From the NCBI RefSeq assembly GCF_016741815.1, contig NZ_JAERRJ010000011.1:186001-250000 (forward strand): a DNA stretch of 64,000 nt, written 5' to 3'. The position numbers and the translations under genes were made by a program. This stretch comes from Nocardia acididurans. Lineage in GTDB: Bacteria; Actinomycetota; Actinomycetes; Mycobacteriales; Mycobacteriaceae. Below, one piece after another: positions 51,681 through 60,150 of this stretch; within the stretch, counting starts at the first letter, position 1, and each line of letters starts with the position of its first letter. The notes beneath the pieces were generated by a model that was given only the letters and a program-made list of their open reading frames with translations, ran no database searches and was not told where the DNA came from.

Positions 51681-51953
51681 TCAGCGCACGGCGCGCCGTC
51701 CGGTCACCAGGTTGACCAGGAACAGCAGGATCACCGCGCCGCCGAGACAGGTGAAGAAGCTGAACCACAGGCCGCCGCCTTCGACGTCCACACCGAACAG
51801 TTTCAACAGGAATCCGCCGAGCAGCCCACCGACGACGCCGACGACGATATTGAGCAGGATGCCCTGCTGCGCGTCGGTCTTCATGATCTTGCTGGCGATC
51901 CAACCGGCCAGTCCGCCGATGATGATCCAACCGATGATGCCGAGGCCGAGCAT
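51681..51953 (-). CDS. GlsB/YeaQ/YmgE-family stress response membrane protein
   Basis: The 90-residue protein has three hydrophobic segments (MLGLGIIGWIIIGGLAGWIA, NIVVGVVGGLLGGFLLKLFG, FTCLGGAVILLFLVNLVTGR) with the glycine pattern of transglycosylase-associated GlsB/YeaQ proteins. These are envelope-stress genes of unknown biochemical role. The AAAGGAGACGG site precedes ATG 51953. The gene is convergent with the hypothetical gene. Confidence 0.85.
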   Translation of the reverse strand: MLGLGIIGWIIIGGLAGWIASKIMKTDAQQGILLNIVVGVVGGLLGGFLLKLFGVDVEGGGLWFSFFTCLGGAVILLFLVNLVTGRRAVR

Positions 51954-52183
51954 GATCCGTCTCCTTTTGCCAGAGGTACGGCGCCGCGAAAAGCCGACGC
52001 TCCGACCAGGGCGTACCCGCTCTCGTGCGGTCGATGCACATCCGCGCCGAATCGGTACGCGACGCGCTCGCGGGCTGTTAGGTGGATCACTTCGGCGCGA
52101 ACCCTGTGATCCCGCCCTGCTAGCCTCGCTCGGAGCCTTGGTAGAGGGAATTGTGCTGGCTCGCACAAGATGTAGGGGAGTGC

Positions 52184-53320
52184 GTGGACGAGCGCCGGGG
52201 GTTGTGGCGGCGGCCGGAAGGAACTCCGTGTGAGGCCGATTCGGATACGGGGGCTGGGGCAGGCACAGGTGTGGCGCCGGATCCCGCCGTCGCGGCGGGT
52301 CTGCGGGCCGCGCGGCGGGTGCTGCTCGAACGGTATCGCAAGGAACTGCAGGCGATCGACAGTCCGCTGACCGCCGATGAGCGGACCTGGACCGAATGCT
52401 CGCTACAGGGGGAACGGATCATCGCGGATTGTGCGACGGCGATCGAGAGCGGTCGGGTGGTGGATCCGGATCATCCGATGAACGCGGTCTTCCGGATGTC
52501 GGAGGGCCGCAGCGATCGCGGGATCCGCCCGCACAACTCGGTGCGCGCCGGCATGCTCCTGGTCGAGATCGTCCTCGCGGAGGCCGCGGCACTGCTGCGC
52601 GGGCATCCGGGCGCGTTCGAACTGCTCGAGCTGGCGGCTGCGACCCTGAACCGGGGTGTGCACATTCGTCTCGAAGCCGGTGCCAAGGGCCATGATTCGT
52701 TTCTGCTGAACGAAGTCCGCGCCATGATCGACGCCGATCGCCGCAAGCTCGCGCGCGATATCCACGATCGCATCGGCAACAGCATCAGTCTGGCCATGCG
52801 CCGTATCGAACTGGCCGCCGTCCGCCCCGACGATGTGACAGCGGTTCCGGCCGCGGTGTCCGCGCTGACCGACGCGATGTTCCAGCTGTCGGCGCTGACC
52901 ACGGAACTTCGCGGCAGTGTGGCGGACGGCTGTCTGCGCACCGCCCTGGCCGCGTTCGTCGAATCGATGCGGCTGACAACACCTTCCGTGGCGATTCGGG
53001 TGAACGGGGTACAGACCTGGGCCGATCCGGAAGTCATCGACGAGGTCTTCCTCATCCTGCGGGAGTGTCTGCGCAACGCGATCGCGCACGCGGAGGCCAC
53101 CACCGTGACCGTCAATGTGGACATCGCGCCGTACGAGATCTCGGCCATGGTCCAGGATGACGGCAAGGGATTCGATCCCGGCAGGGTGGTGCGGAACAAC
53201 GGATTGAGCTCGATCACCGAACGCGCCGAGATCATGTCGGGGGTGCTGGCCATCTGCTCCGGCGACCGCAAGGGTACCCAGGTCTCGCTGCGTGTTCCGA
53301 TCGTGGCGGGCTCGCGGTGA
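52184..53320 (+). CDS. Soluble sensor histidine kinase (NarL-type partner)
   Basis: GTG 52184 follows TAGGGGAGTGC. The protein has no membrane segment; the N-terminal part is alpha-helical. The HisKA_3 phosphoacceptor is seen in RKLARDIHDRIGNSISLAM and the ATPase N-box and G1-like motifs in LRECLRNAIAHAE and VQDDGKGFDPGRV. It should phosphorylate the response regulator that overlaps it by 4 bp. The signal must be cytoplasmic. Confidence 0.88.
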   Translation: MDERRGLWRRPEGTPCEADSDTGAGAGTGVAPDPAVAAGLRAARRVLLERYRKELQAIDSPLTADERTWTECSLQGERIIADCATAIESGRVVDPDHPMNAVFRMSEGRSDRGIRPHNSVRAGMLLVEIVLAEAAALLRGHPGAFELLELAAATLNRGVHIRLEAGAKGHDSFLLNEVRAMIDADRRKLARDIHDRIGNSISLAMRRIELAAVRPDDVTAVPAAVSALTDAMFQLSALTTELRGSVADGCLRTALAAFVESMRLTTPSVAIRVNGVQTWADPEVIDEVFLILRECLRNAIAHAEATTVTVNVDIAPYEISAMVQDDGKGFDPGRVVRNNGLSSITERAEIMSGVLAICSGDRKGTQVSLRVPIVAGSR

Positions 53321-53961
53321 ACCGCATCGACATTGTGGTGATCGACGACCACACCATGCTGCGCGGAGCTCTCTGCGAAAGCCTGCTCATGGAGGACGAT
53401 CTCCGCGTGGTCGCCGATACGTCCAGCGGGGCGCTCGGGGTCAAGCTGGTCGCGCGACATCGCCCCCATCTGGTCCTGCTCGATGTGGAGATCCCGGGCG
53501 AGGACGTATCCGTCACGCTGGCCGCGCTGTTCGAAGCGTCGCCTGCGACCCGCGTGCTGATCCTGAGCATGCACGGTGACCGCCAGCTGATCCGGGAGCT
53601 GCTGGCCGGCGGTGCGGCGGGCTATGTGCACAAGAGCGCGACCCGGGCCGATCTGCTGTCCGTCATCAGAAGTGTCGCAACCGATTCGGGCGATGCCGTG
53701 GTGGTCGCGGGCGCGCCGGAGCCGGTCGGGGAGCACCGGTCCGCGGCCGAGGAGGTGCTGACCCTGCGGGAGTTCGAGGTCATCGATCTGGTCGCCGGGG
53801 CCAAGACCAATCGGCAGATTTCGGTGGAGCTCGGCATTACCGAGGGCACCGTGAAGCGGCACCTGCGCAATATCTTCGACAAGCTGGGCGCGGTCTCACG
53901 TCTGGACGCGGTGAACCGAGCGCGCACCCTGCCCCGGCCGACGGGTGCCAGGCGCGGGTAG
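53317..53961 (+). CDS. LuxR/NarL-family response regulator
   Basis: The 214-residue regulator has a receiver domain (IDIVVIDDHTMLRGALCESL, the phosphoacceptor Asp in VLLDVEIPGEDV, Lys in GYVHKSATRA) and a LuxR helix-turn-helix (LTLREFEVIDLVAGAKTNRQ, ISVELGITEGTVKRHL). GTG 53317 overlaps the kinase stop. An imperfect inverted repeat at 53971-53992 (GCATGT...ACATGC) follows it. The pair lies just upstream of the StrR-like gene. Confidence 0.9.
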   Translation: MNRIDIVVIDDHTMLRGALCESLLMEDDLRVVADTSSGALGVKLVARHRPHLVLLDVEIPGEDVSVTLAALFEASPATRVLILSMHGDRQLIRELLAGGAAGYVHKSATRADLLSVIRSVATDSGDAVVVAGAPEPVGEHRSAAEEVLTLREFEVIDLVAGAKTNRQISVELGITEGTVKRHLRNIFDKLGAVSRLDAVNRARTLPRPTGARRG

Positions 53962-54081
53962 CCCGGCCCCGCATGTGTCTTCCGATACATGCGGATCCGC
54001 AAATGGACGTATTCCGCGCACCATCGCACATCGGCTTGGATTCGAGAGGAAGGAATCACGGGCCGAGCGAAGGGGATTCAC

Positions 54082-55050
54082 GTGGGTACCGCTGCCGAAT
54101 ACGACCCGGCCGAGGCCGGAGCCGGTGACCCGGTCGAGATCGCGATCGCCGCGCTGCGGCCCGCCGACACACCGCGCAGCGGGCGCAACGACGAGCACGT
54201 GCGGCTGCTCGCGGAATCCGCGGAGCTGCTTCCGCCGCTGCTCGTGCACCGGGCGAGCATGCGGGTCATCGACGGGATGCACCGGTTGTACGCGGCGGAA
54301 CTGCTTGGCGCGCAGCGGATCTCGGTGCGCTTCTTCGACGGTGACGAGCAGGAGGCCTTCCTGCTGGCGGTGCGGCTCAACAGCGCCCACGGACTGCCGC
54401 TGTCGCTGGCCGAACGCAAGAACGCCGCCCGGCGCATCCTGTCCTATTTCCCGGAGCGATCCGATCGGGCGGTCGCGGCGCTGAGCGGGGTGTCGGACAA
54501 GACCGTGGCGGCGATTCGCCGGTCCACCACCGAGCTCACCGGGCCGGAAGGCCGGATCGGACGCGACGGGGGTGTGCGCCCGGTCGATCCGGCTGCGGGG
54601 CGCCTGCGCGCGGCCGAGGTGTTCCGTGCGAATCCGGCGCTGTCCTCCCGTGCGGTGGCACGCAGCGCGGGCATCTCCGTGGCGACGGCCAAGGACGTCC
54701 GGGATCGCCTCGGACGCAGTGAGGATCCGTTGCGGCCCAGGCAGGTACACGCCGCGAGCGGAGTGCCGCAGGCGGCGCTGCGGGTGCTGTTCCGCCGGAC
54801 CCGGGGCGCCGACCGGACGACATCGCTCGCGCAGGTGAGAAATGATCCCTCGCTGCGGTTCTCCGAATCCGGTCGGACGCTGTTGCGCTGGCTGGAAGCA
54901 TCCGGCGCCGATGACCAGGTGTGGCACCGGATCGCGGAAAGCCTTCCCGCGCACGCGGTCTCGGCGCTGGCCGAGCTGGCCAGGAACTGCGCCGAGGATT
55001 GGCTCCGTTTCGCCGAACTGCTCGATCAGCGCGTGAAGTCGGCGTCCTGA
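54082..55050 (+). CDS. StrR-like ParB-domain pathway regulator
   Basis: GTG 54082 follows a GCGAAGGGG site; upstream ATG 53989 is also in frame. The N-terminal half is the ParB/StrR-type domain: LRPADTPRSGRNDEHVRLLA, PPLLVHRASMRVIDGMHRLY, VRFFDGDEQEAFLLAVRLN, and the HTH region LPLSLAERKNAARRI, DRAVAALSGVSDKTVAAI. This matches the StrR family that activates streptomycin, teicoplanin and related clusters (established). It is followed after 2 bp by the aminotransferase gene, so it may control that cluster, or the aminocyclitol cluster 14 kb away. Confidence 0.85.
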   Translation: MGTAAEYDPAEAGAGDPVEIAIAALRPADTPRSGRNDEHVRLLAESAELLPPLLVHRASMRVIDGMHRLYAAELLGAQRISVRFFDGDEQEAFLLAVRLNSAHGLPLSLAERKNAARRILSYFPERSDRAVAALSGVSDKTVAAIRRSTTELTGPEGRIGRDGGVRPVDPAAGRLRAAEVFRANPALSSRAVARSAGISVATAKDVRDRLGRSEDPLRPRQVHAASGVPQAALRVLFRRTRGADRTTSLAQVRNDPSLRFSESGRTLLRWLEASGADDQVWHRIAESLPAHAVSALAELARNCAEDWLRFAELLDQRVKSAS

Positions 55051-55052
55051 CC

Positions 55053-56204
55053 ATGAGATCAGCACTGGTGGGACGGATGCGGCCGTTCACCTCCTCGGTG
55101 TTCGGCGAGATATCGGCGGTGGCGCTCGCGCGGGGCGCGATCGATCTGGGGCAGGGCTTTCCCGACTACGACGGTCCGGAGGCCATGCTGGATCTCGCGA
55201 GATCCGCTATCGCCGAGGGCATGAATCAGTATTCGCCGGCCGACGGTCATCCCGCCCTGCTGCGGGCCGTCACCGGCGAGCGCGCACGGCGGCTCGGGTC
55301 GGATTACGACCCGTCCGGCGAGGCGCTGGTGACCGCGGGCGCGACCGAAGCCCTGACCGCGGCGATCCTGGCGCTCGTCGAGCCCGGCGACGAGGTGGTG
55401 CTGATCGAGCCCTACTACGACTCCTATGCCGCGGCGGTCGCGCTCGCGGGCGCACGGCGGCGCACCGTATCCCTGACTCCCGACGGCGCCGGATTCGCGG
55501 TGGATCTCGACGCGCTGCGCGCCGCCGTCACCTCGCGCACCAGCCTGCTCGTCGTCAACTCGCCGCACAATCCGACCGGGCTGGTGTTGTCGACCGGCGA
55601 TCTCGCCGCCATTGCCGACATCGCGTGTGAGCACGATCTTCTGGTGCTTTCGGACGAGGTCTACGAGCGGCTGGTCTTCCCGGGCGGAACGCATACCTCG
55701 ATCGCGTCGCTGCCGGGCATGCGGGAGCGCACCATCGTGGTGTCCGGCGCCGCCAAGACCTTCAACGTGACCGGCTGGAAGATCGGCTGGGCATTGGCGC
55801 CCGAGCGCCTGATCGACGCGCTGCGGGCCACCAAGCAGTATCTGAGCTTCGTCCCGGCCACGCCTTTCCAGCCGGCGGTCGCGTATGCCCTGGAGTACGA
55901 GGATGTCTGGGTGGCCGGGCAGCGGGATGCACTGTGGCACAAGTACTCCCTGCTGTCCACGGCGCTGCGCGAGGCCGGATACGACGTCAAGCGCAGTGCC
56001 GGAGGATATTTCGTCTGCGCTGACGTCGGCGGTGACGGGATCGAATTCTGCCGGCGGTTGCCGGTGACGCACGGAACGGCCGCGATACCCGTGGCAGCAC
56101 TCGCGGACACGACTCGCTGGAACACATTCGTGCGCTTCGCATTCTGCAAGCGCGACGAGACATTACGGGCCGCAGCCGCGCGTCTGGTGCATTCCGGACG
56201 CTAG
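55053..56204 (+). CDS. PLP-dependent class I/II aminotransferase
   Basis: The 383-residue enzyme has the fold type I core: AIDLGQGFPDYDGPEAMLD, NQYSPADGHPALLRAV, NSPHNPTGLV (Asn173 pairs with PLP) and the Schiff-base Lys235 in SGAAKTFNVTGWKIGW. It resembles the kynurenine/methionine (YbdL/KAT) group of aminotransferases. In this cluster it could make or use an alpha-keto or alpha-amino acid precursor. ATG 55053 sits 2 bp after the StrR-like gene. Confidence 0.88.
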   Translation: MRSALVGRMRPFTSSVFGEISAVALARGAIDLGQGFPDYDGPEAMLDLARSAIAEGMNQYSPADGHPALLRAVTGERARRLGSDYDPSGEALVTAGATEALTAAILALVEPGDEVVLIEPYYDSYAAAVALAGARRRTVSLTPDGAGFAVDLDALRAAVTSRTSLLVVNSPHNPTGLVLSTGDLAAIADIACEHDLLVLSDEVYERLVFPGGTHTSIASLPGMRERTIVVSGAAKTFNVTGWKIGWALAPERLIDALRATKQYLSFVPATPFQPAVAYALEYEDVWVAGQRDALWHKYSLLSTALREAGYDVKRSAGGYFVCADVGGDGIEFCRRLPVTHGTAAIPVAALADTTRWNTFVRFAFCKRDETLRAAAARLVHSGR

Positions 56205-56216
56205 ACCGGACTTCGG

Positions 56217-56237
56217 TTCACAGCCCTCGTTTGTGAA
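56217..56237. promoter_or_regulatory. Inverted repeat before the cupin gene
   Basis: TTCACA - 9 bases - TGTGAA lies in the 62-bp gap between the aminotransferase and cupin genes. It is the only gap over 10 bp in this block before the convergent prenyltransferase, and may hold a promoter or operator. It does not match the StrR consensus. Confidence 0.4.
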
Positions 56238-56266
56238 GTATGAACAATTCTCGGAAGGGGAGTGGT

Positions 56267-56614
56267 ATGCGCTACGAGCCGCAGACCGCGAACGATTACA
56301 AGCCGGAATACACCGTGATGATCCGGAGGTTCACCGACCTCCTGAAGGCCACCGGTCCCGTGCACACCCAACTCGGATCGGCGGTCTCCTACATTCGCCC
56401 CGGCGAATCGATCGAGAAGCATCAGCATCCGGTGACCGAATTCCTCTATCTGATAAACGGTGAGGCCACGGTGTGGGTCGAGGGCGAGACTCAGGTGCTG
56501 ACCGAGGGCGATGTCGTCGTCCTCGAGCCCGACAAGCTGCATTCGGTGTCGAATACCGGGAGTGAGCCCTTCCGGCTGTTCAGCTTCTGGTGGAGCGAGG
56601 GGGTCCGGCAGTGA
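56267..56614 (+). CDS. Cupin domain protein, putative hydrazine synthetase subunit
   Basis: ATG 56267 follows GGAAGGGGAG. The 115-residue protein is a single cupin: the metal-binding set is visible as His52-x-His54-x3-Glu58 (EKHQHPVTEF) and His92 (PDKLHSVSN). Its GTGA junction with the next gene means tight coupling. In characterised hydrazine synthetases (Spb40-type) a cupin of this size is fused to the N-terminus of a MetRS-like domain and is needed for the N-N bond. Here the same two parts are separate genes. A simple sugar-binding cupin cannot be excluded. Confidence 0.85.
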   Translation: MRYEPQTANDYKPEYTVMIRRFTDLLKATGPVHTQLGSAVSYIRPGESIEKHQHPVTEFLYLINGEATVWVEGETQVLTEGDVVVLEPDKLHSVSNTGSEPFRLFSFWWSEGVRQ

Positions 56615-57996
56615 CGATCGACCAGTATCGCGACATCGTCTTCACCCCACCGCCCACACCGAACGGCGGATTGCACATCGGCCATGTCGCGGGCCCCTAC
56701 CTGCGGGCCGATCTGCACACGAAGCTGCTCAATCTGCTCGGCGGCCGGGCACAGCACAGTTCGCACATCGACAACTACCAGACCTACGTCGCCAAGAAGG
56801 CGCAGGAGGTGGGCCGGGAGGTCGAGGAGTTCCGGCGGTCCATGATCGACCAGATAGACCGGGACTACGCCTGCTTCGGTATCGGATTCGATCAGCGCGT
56901 CGACAACACCACACCCGCCTACCGGGCGTATCTGGCGGCCTGCCTCGACGAGCTGTTCCTTGACGAGCGTGCCGTCGCCCGTGCGGAATTCGTGGGCAGC
57001 GACGAGAACCGCAGCGCTGTCGAAGCCTTCGTCTCCGGAACCTGCCCGGTGTGCTTCCAGCACGCCTTCGCGAACGTGTGCGAGAACTGCGGTTCGCCGC
57101 TCGATGTGACGCGCATGATCCACCCCGTCGAGGAGCCGTCGGGCGCCGCGGTCTTCACCGAGCTCCCGGCCGGGCCCGCGCCCACCGTCCTCGAAATCAC
57201 CGAGCAGGATCTGACCTGGCTGCGCGACCGGAACCGGTCGATCGCGATCGACAACCGGTTCATCGACGCGCTGACCGGCCGTCTGGGCGCGCACACGGTG
57301 ACCTTGACCATGCGCGGCGACTACGGATACGCCGTCGGTCCGGGGCGCGTGGTGAATCCGTGGATCGATATCTTCTTCGCGCACGCCTACGCGCTGGCGC
57401 GCATGCTCGGCCTGCCCGCCGACGTGACGCCCGATCGGGTGCGCGACGAGCTGTCGCGGCACCCCGAGCTGCGGGTCACCTACTACTTCGGTGTGGACAA
57501 CAGCTACTACTACAGCGTGCTGTTCCCGGTGCTGGCCCGGATCACGGGCATGACCGCGATGCTGCCCGCGGCGCTGAAGGCCAATCGTTTCCTGAAACTC
57601 AACGGGCGCAAGGTGTCGTCGAGCCGGAACAATGTCATCTGGGCTCGCGAGATTGCCGGAACGCATTCCGCGACAGTGCTGCGCGGTGCGTTGTCCTCGG
57701 CCTGTCCGGAGTACTCCGAAGCGGATTTCCGGGAGAGCATGCTGACCGAACGGTCCTCATGGCGTTCTGCCACCGGGAAATCGCGCGATATTTTCGAGAG
57801 TCCGCGCACCGAGATCGGAAAGTTGTTCCGGGCCAATCTGATCGATCTCGCCGACCCGGCGGAGTTCTCCGTCGGGGATCTCCTCAATCGGCTGGACAAG
57901 GCAATGGAATTCGCGAATTCGAGCCGTGCCGGATATCGCGAAAGCGAAGAGATCGCACAGATGGTCGCCTATCTGTGCGCAAGTTTGGACATCTGA
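56611..57996 (+). CDS. Methionyl-tRNA synthetase-like protein, putative hydrazine synthetase subunit
   Basis: The 461-residue protein resembles the catalytic body of MetRS. HIGH is at 22-25 (NGGLHIGHVAG), a four-Cys zinc knuckle is at Cys145/148/157/160 (CPVCFQ, VCENC), and the KMSKS-like loop is KVSSS at 334-338 (LNGRKVSSSRNN). It is shorter than housekeeping MetRS and ends soon after the stem-contact region (about 350-461), with no clear anticodon-binding domain. With the coupled cupin gene it matches the two domains of cupin-MetRS hydrazine synthetases, which use ATP to adenylate an amino acid and join it to an N-hydroxylated amine. GTG 56611 overlaps the cupin stop. Confidence 0.85.
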   Translation: MTIDQYRDIVFTPPPTPNGGLHIGHVAGPYLRADLHTKLLNLLGGRAQHSSHIDNYQTYVAKKAQEVGREVEEFRRSMIDQIDRDYACFGIGFDQRVDNTTPAYRAYLAACLDELFLDERAVARAEFVGSDENRSAVEAFVSGTCPVCFQHAFANVCENCGSPLDVTRMIHPVEEPSGAAVFTELPAGPAPTVLEITEQDLTWLRDRNRSIAIDNRFIDALTGRLGAHTVTLTMRGDYGYAVGPGRVVNPWIDIFFAHAYALARMLGLPADVTPDRVRDELSRHPELRVTYYFGVDNSYYYSVLFPVLARITGMTAMLPAALKANRFLKLNGRKVSSSRNNVIWAREIAGTHSATVLRGALSSACPEYSEADFRESMLTERSSWRSATGKSRDIFESPRTEIGKLFRANLIDLADPAEFSVGDLLNRLDKAMEFANSSRAGYRESEEIAQMVAYLCASLDI

Positions 57997-59507
57997 TGGA
58001 AAACGTGAGAACGCACGAGAATACGCGGATCGCCATCGTCGGCGCGGGGGCGTCCGGGCTGGCCGCCCTGTACGAATTGCACCGGGTACTGGCTGCCGAC
58101 CTGCCCGATGTCGTCCTCATCGACGGCGGCGAGCGCCCGGGCGTGGGCACCGTGTACCGCGACGATCTGGGCTGCGCACTGGTCAATCGGCAGGCGCGCC
58201 ACATGTCGGTGGTATACGACAACCAGCACGATTTCCTCGACTGGGTGGCCGAACAGGGCGGGGCCCTCCCCGCGGACGGGGACGGCGAGTACTTCACCCG
58301 CGCGTACTTCGGCCGCTATCTCGAGTGCCGGTACGAGGCCATCGAACGACGGTGGCGGGAGGCGGGCCGGCTGCTGGAGCGGCACGCGTCCTATGCCGAG
58401 GGGTTCGAGGAGATCGAGGGGAAGGTGCTCGTCACTGTCGCGGGTGATGTCATCGAGGCCGACCATCTCATTCTGTGCACCGGGCACGGGCGGCAGGACG
58501 AGCCGCCACCGGGCGACGGTGATCCGTTGCGCCCCTACCCCTTACGTGAACTGGTCGAGCGGACCCGTGGGGCGCGGCGAGTGGCCGTGCTGGGATCGGG
58601 GCTCACCGCTGTCGATTGCACGCTGGCGCTGCTGTCCGGCCATCCCGATATCGAGGTCTCGATGTTCTCCCGGTCGGGCATCCTGCCCGACGTCCGTGCG
58701 GATTTCGCGGAGGATCTACCCCTCACGCTGCCCGCGCGCGATGACCACCGAGGTGCGTCCCTCGCCGAATTGCGCACCCGCTTCCTGACGGAGCTGGCCG
58801 CGCAGCAGGTCACACCGGAGGACCTGCGCGAGTATCTGGATCGGCTGGTCGCGGGGGTAGGTGGCTTCGTTGCCCCCGATCGGATCCCGGAGGCGCAGCG
58901 GCGGATCCAGAACATCGCCATCTCGATGGCCAACCGAGATCTGCCGGTGTACTGGTACGGCATGTCCGAGGCCGACCGGAAAGCCTTCGACGACCGGTAT
59001 TACCGCCTCCTGCAGGCGATATGCAGCCCGATCCCGCCGCACACCGCCAGGATTCTGCGGACGGCGATCGATGCCGGGCGAGTCCGGGTACTGGTCGGCA
59101 CCCTCGAGCGCACGGCGGACGCGCCGGGCATCCGCACACCCGACGGCATCGCGACCTACGACGCGATCGTCGACGGGACCGGGGCTACGACCAGCGCCGG
59201 GCAGGAACGATTCGAGAACACCCTGGTGGCGAACGGCTGGGCGGTGGCCGAGCAGTACGGCGGCGTCCGCGTCGATCGCCGGACCGGCGGACTGGTCCGG
59301 CCCGACGGGCGTCCGTCCCGGGTAGCGGCGATCGGCTTCGCCACCCGTGGTTCGCTGCTGTATTCCTCATCGCTGTTTCAGGCGACGTGGAACGTCAAAG
59401 GCATTGCGGCACAGATACAGCACGCCCGCACCACCGCCGCGGTCCGGGGCGGGGCGGGATCGGGCGAGGTACTGACCCGAGTGGGAGGAACCGGTGAGAA
59501 TGCGTGA
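57996..59507 (+). CDS. FAD/NAD(P)-binding protein (first of two)
   Basis: The 503-residue protein has a FAD-binding Rossmann motif (IAIVGAGASGLAALYELHRV), a second nucleotide motif (VAVLGSGLTAVDCTLALLSG) and a conserved DRYYRLLQAICSPIPPHTAR block. It belongs to the FAD/NAD(P)-binding family PF13454-type (YdhS-like) rather than classic lysine N-hydroxylases. It might supply the N-oxygenated amine that hydrazine synthetases need, or oxidise a hydrazine. ATG overlaps the MetRS-like stop by one base, TGATG. Confidence 0.8.
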   Translation: MENVRTHENTRIAIVGAGASGLAALYELHRVLAADLPDVVLIDGGERPGVGTVYRDDLGCALVNRQARHMSVVYDNQHDFLDWVAEQGGALPADGDGEYFTRAYFGRYLECRYEAIERRWREAGRLLERHASYAEGFEEIEGKVLVTVAGDVIEADHLILCTGHGRQDEPPPGDGDPLRPYPLRELVERTRGARRVAVLGSGLTAVDCTLALLSGHPDIEVSMFSRSGILPDVRADFAEDLPLTLPARDDHRGASLAELRTRFLTELAAQQVTPEDLREYLDRLVAGVGGFVAPDRIPEAQRRIQNIAISMANRDLPVYWYGMSEADRKAFDDRYYRLLQAICSPIPPHTARILRTAIDAGRVRVLVGTLERTADAPGIRTPDGIATYDAIVDGTGATTSAGQERFENTLVANGWAVAEQYGGVRVDRRTGGLVRPDGRPSRVAAIGFATRGSLLYSSSLFQATWNVKGIAAQIQHARTTAAVRGGAGSGEVLTRVGGTGENA

Positions 59508-60150
59508 CTGGAGCGAGATACCCACGCTGCGAGGCGAATTCGTGCTGCTGCGGCCGACCGTGCTGTCGGACGCGGCCGGCCTGGCCCGCGCGCACGATGA
59601 TCCGGAGACCCTCAGGTACTTCCCGTACGGCATCGAATCCGCGCCCCCCTCGGCCGAAACCGTCTCCCACGCACTGGAGTCCGGCCGGCAGACCCTCACC
59701 ATCGTCGACGCGCGCGGTGCCGAGGTGATCGGCACGACCTCTATCTACAACATGAGCGAACACCATCGCCGGGTGACCGTGGGATACACCTGGCTGTCGG
59801 CCGGAGTGCGCGGCTCGGCCTGCAATCCGGAGTCGAAACTGCTTGTGCTGGACCACGTCTTCGGCACATTGCGCGCCGCCCGCGCCGAATTCAACGTGGA
59901 CGATCTGAATACCCGGTCGCGGCGGGCCGTCCTGGCGATCGGCGCGACCGAAGAGGGCAGCCTGCGCCGGCACGCCCGCCGCCGTGACGGATCGTGGCGC
60001 ACGACGATCGTCTACTCCATCGTCGACTCCGAATGGCCGGTGGTTCGTGAGCGCCTGGCCGATCTGGTGCGCCGTCGCTCGGAGCCCACCGGCCGCGTTC
60101 CGGCCGCCGCGCCCGGGACGGACCGATTCTCGAAACAGGAGACAGCATGA
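59494..60150 (+). CDS. GNAT acetyltransferase (RimJ/RimL type)
   Basis: The product has TLRGEFVLLRPTVLSDAAGL at the start, GTTSIYNMSEHHRRVTVGYT, and the acyl-CoA helix region VLDHVFGTLRAARAEFNVD, DLNTRSRRAVLAIGATEEG. It acylates an amine of a small molecule or protein. GTG 59494, 6 bases after GGGAGG, is preferred over ATG 59500; either way it overlaps the FAD gene. It could acetylate a hydrazine or amino acid intermediate. Confidence 0.85.
   Translation: MRMRDWSEIPTLRGEFVLLRPTVLSDAAGLARAHDDPETLRYFPYGIESAPPSAETVSHALESGRQTLTIVDARGAEVIGTTSIYNMSEHHRRVTVGYTWLSAGVRGSACNPESKLLVLDHVFGTLRAARAEFNVDDLNTRSRRAVLAIGATEEGSLRRHARRRDGSWRTTIVYSIVDSEWPVVRERLADLVRRRSEPTGRVPAAAPGTDRFSKQETA

Noticed and set aside
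53971..53992. Operator or terminator GCATGT...ACATGC
   Set aside because: The repeat is only six perfect pairs with no T-run, too weak to call as a separate feature.
56611..57996. Housekeeping methionyl-tRNA synthetase
   Set aside because: It is short, lacks a clear anticodon-binding domain and overlaps a cupin gene in a biosynthetic block.
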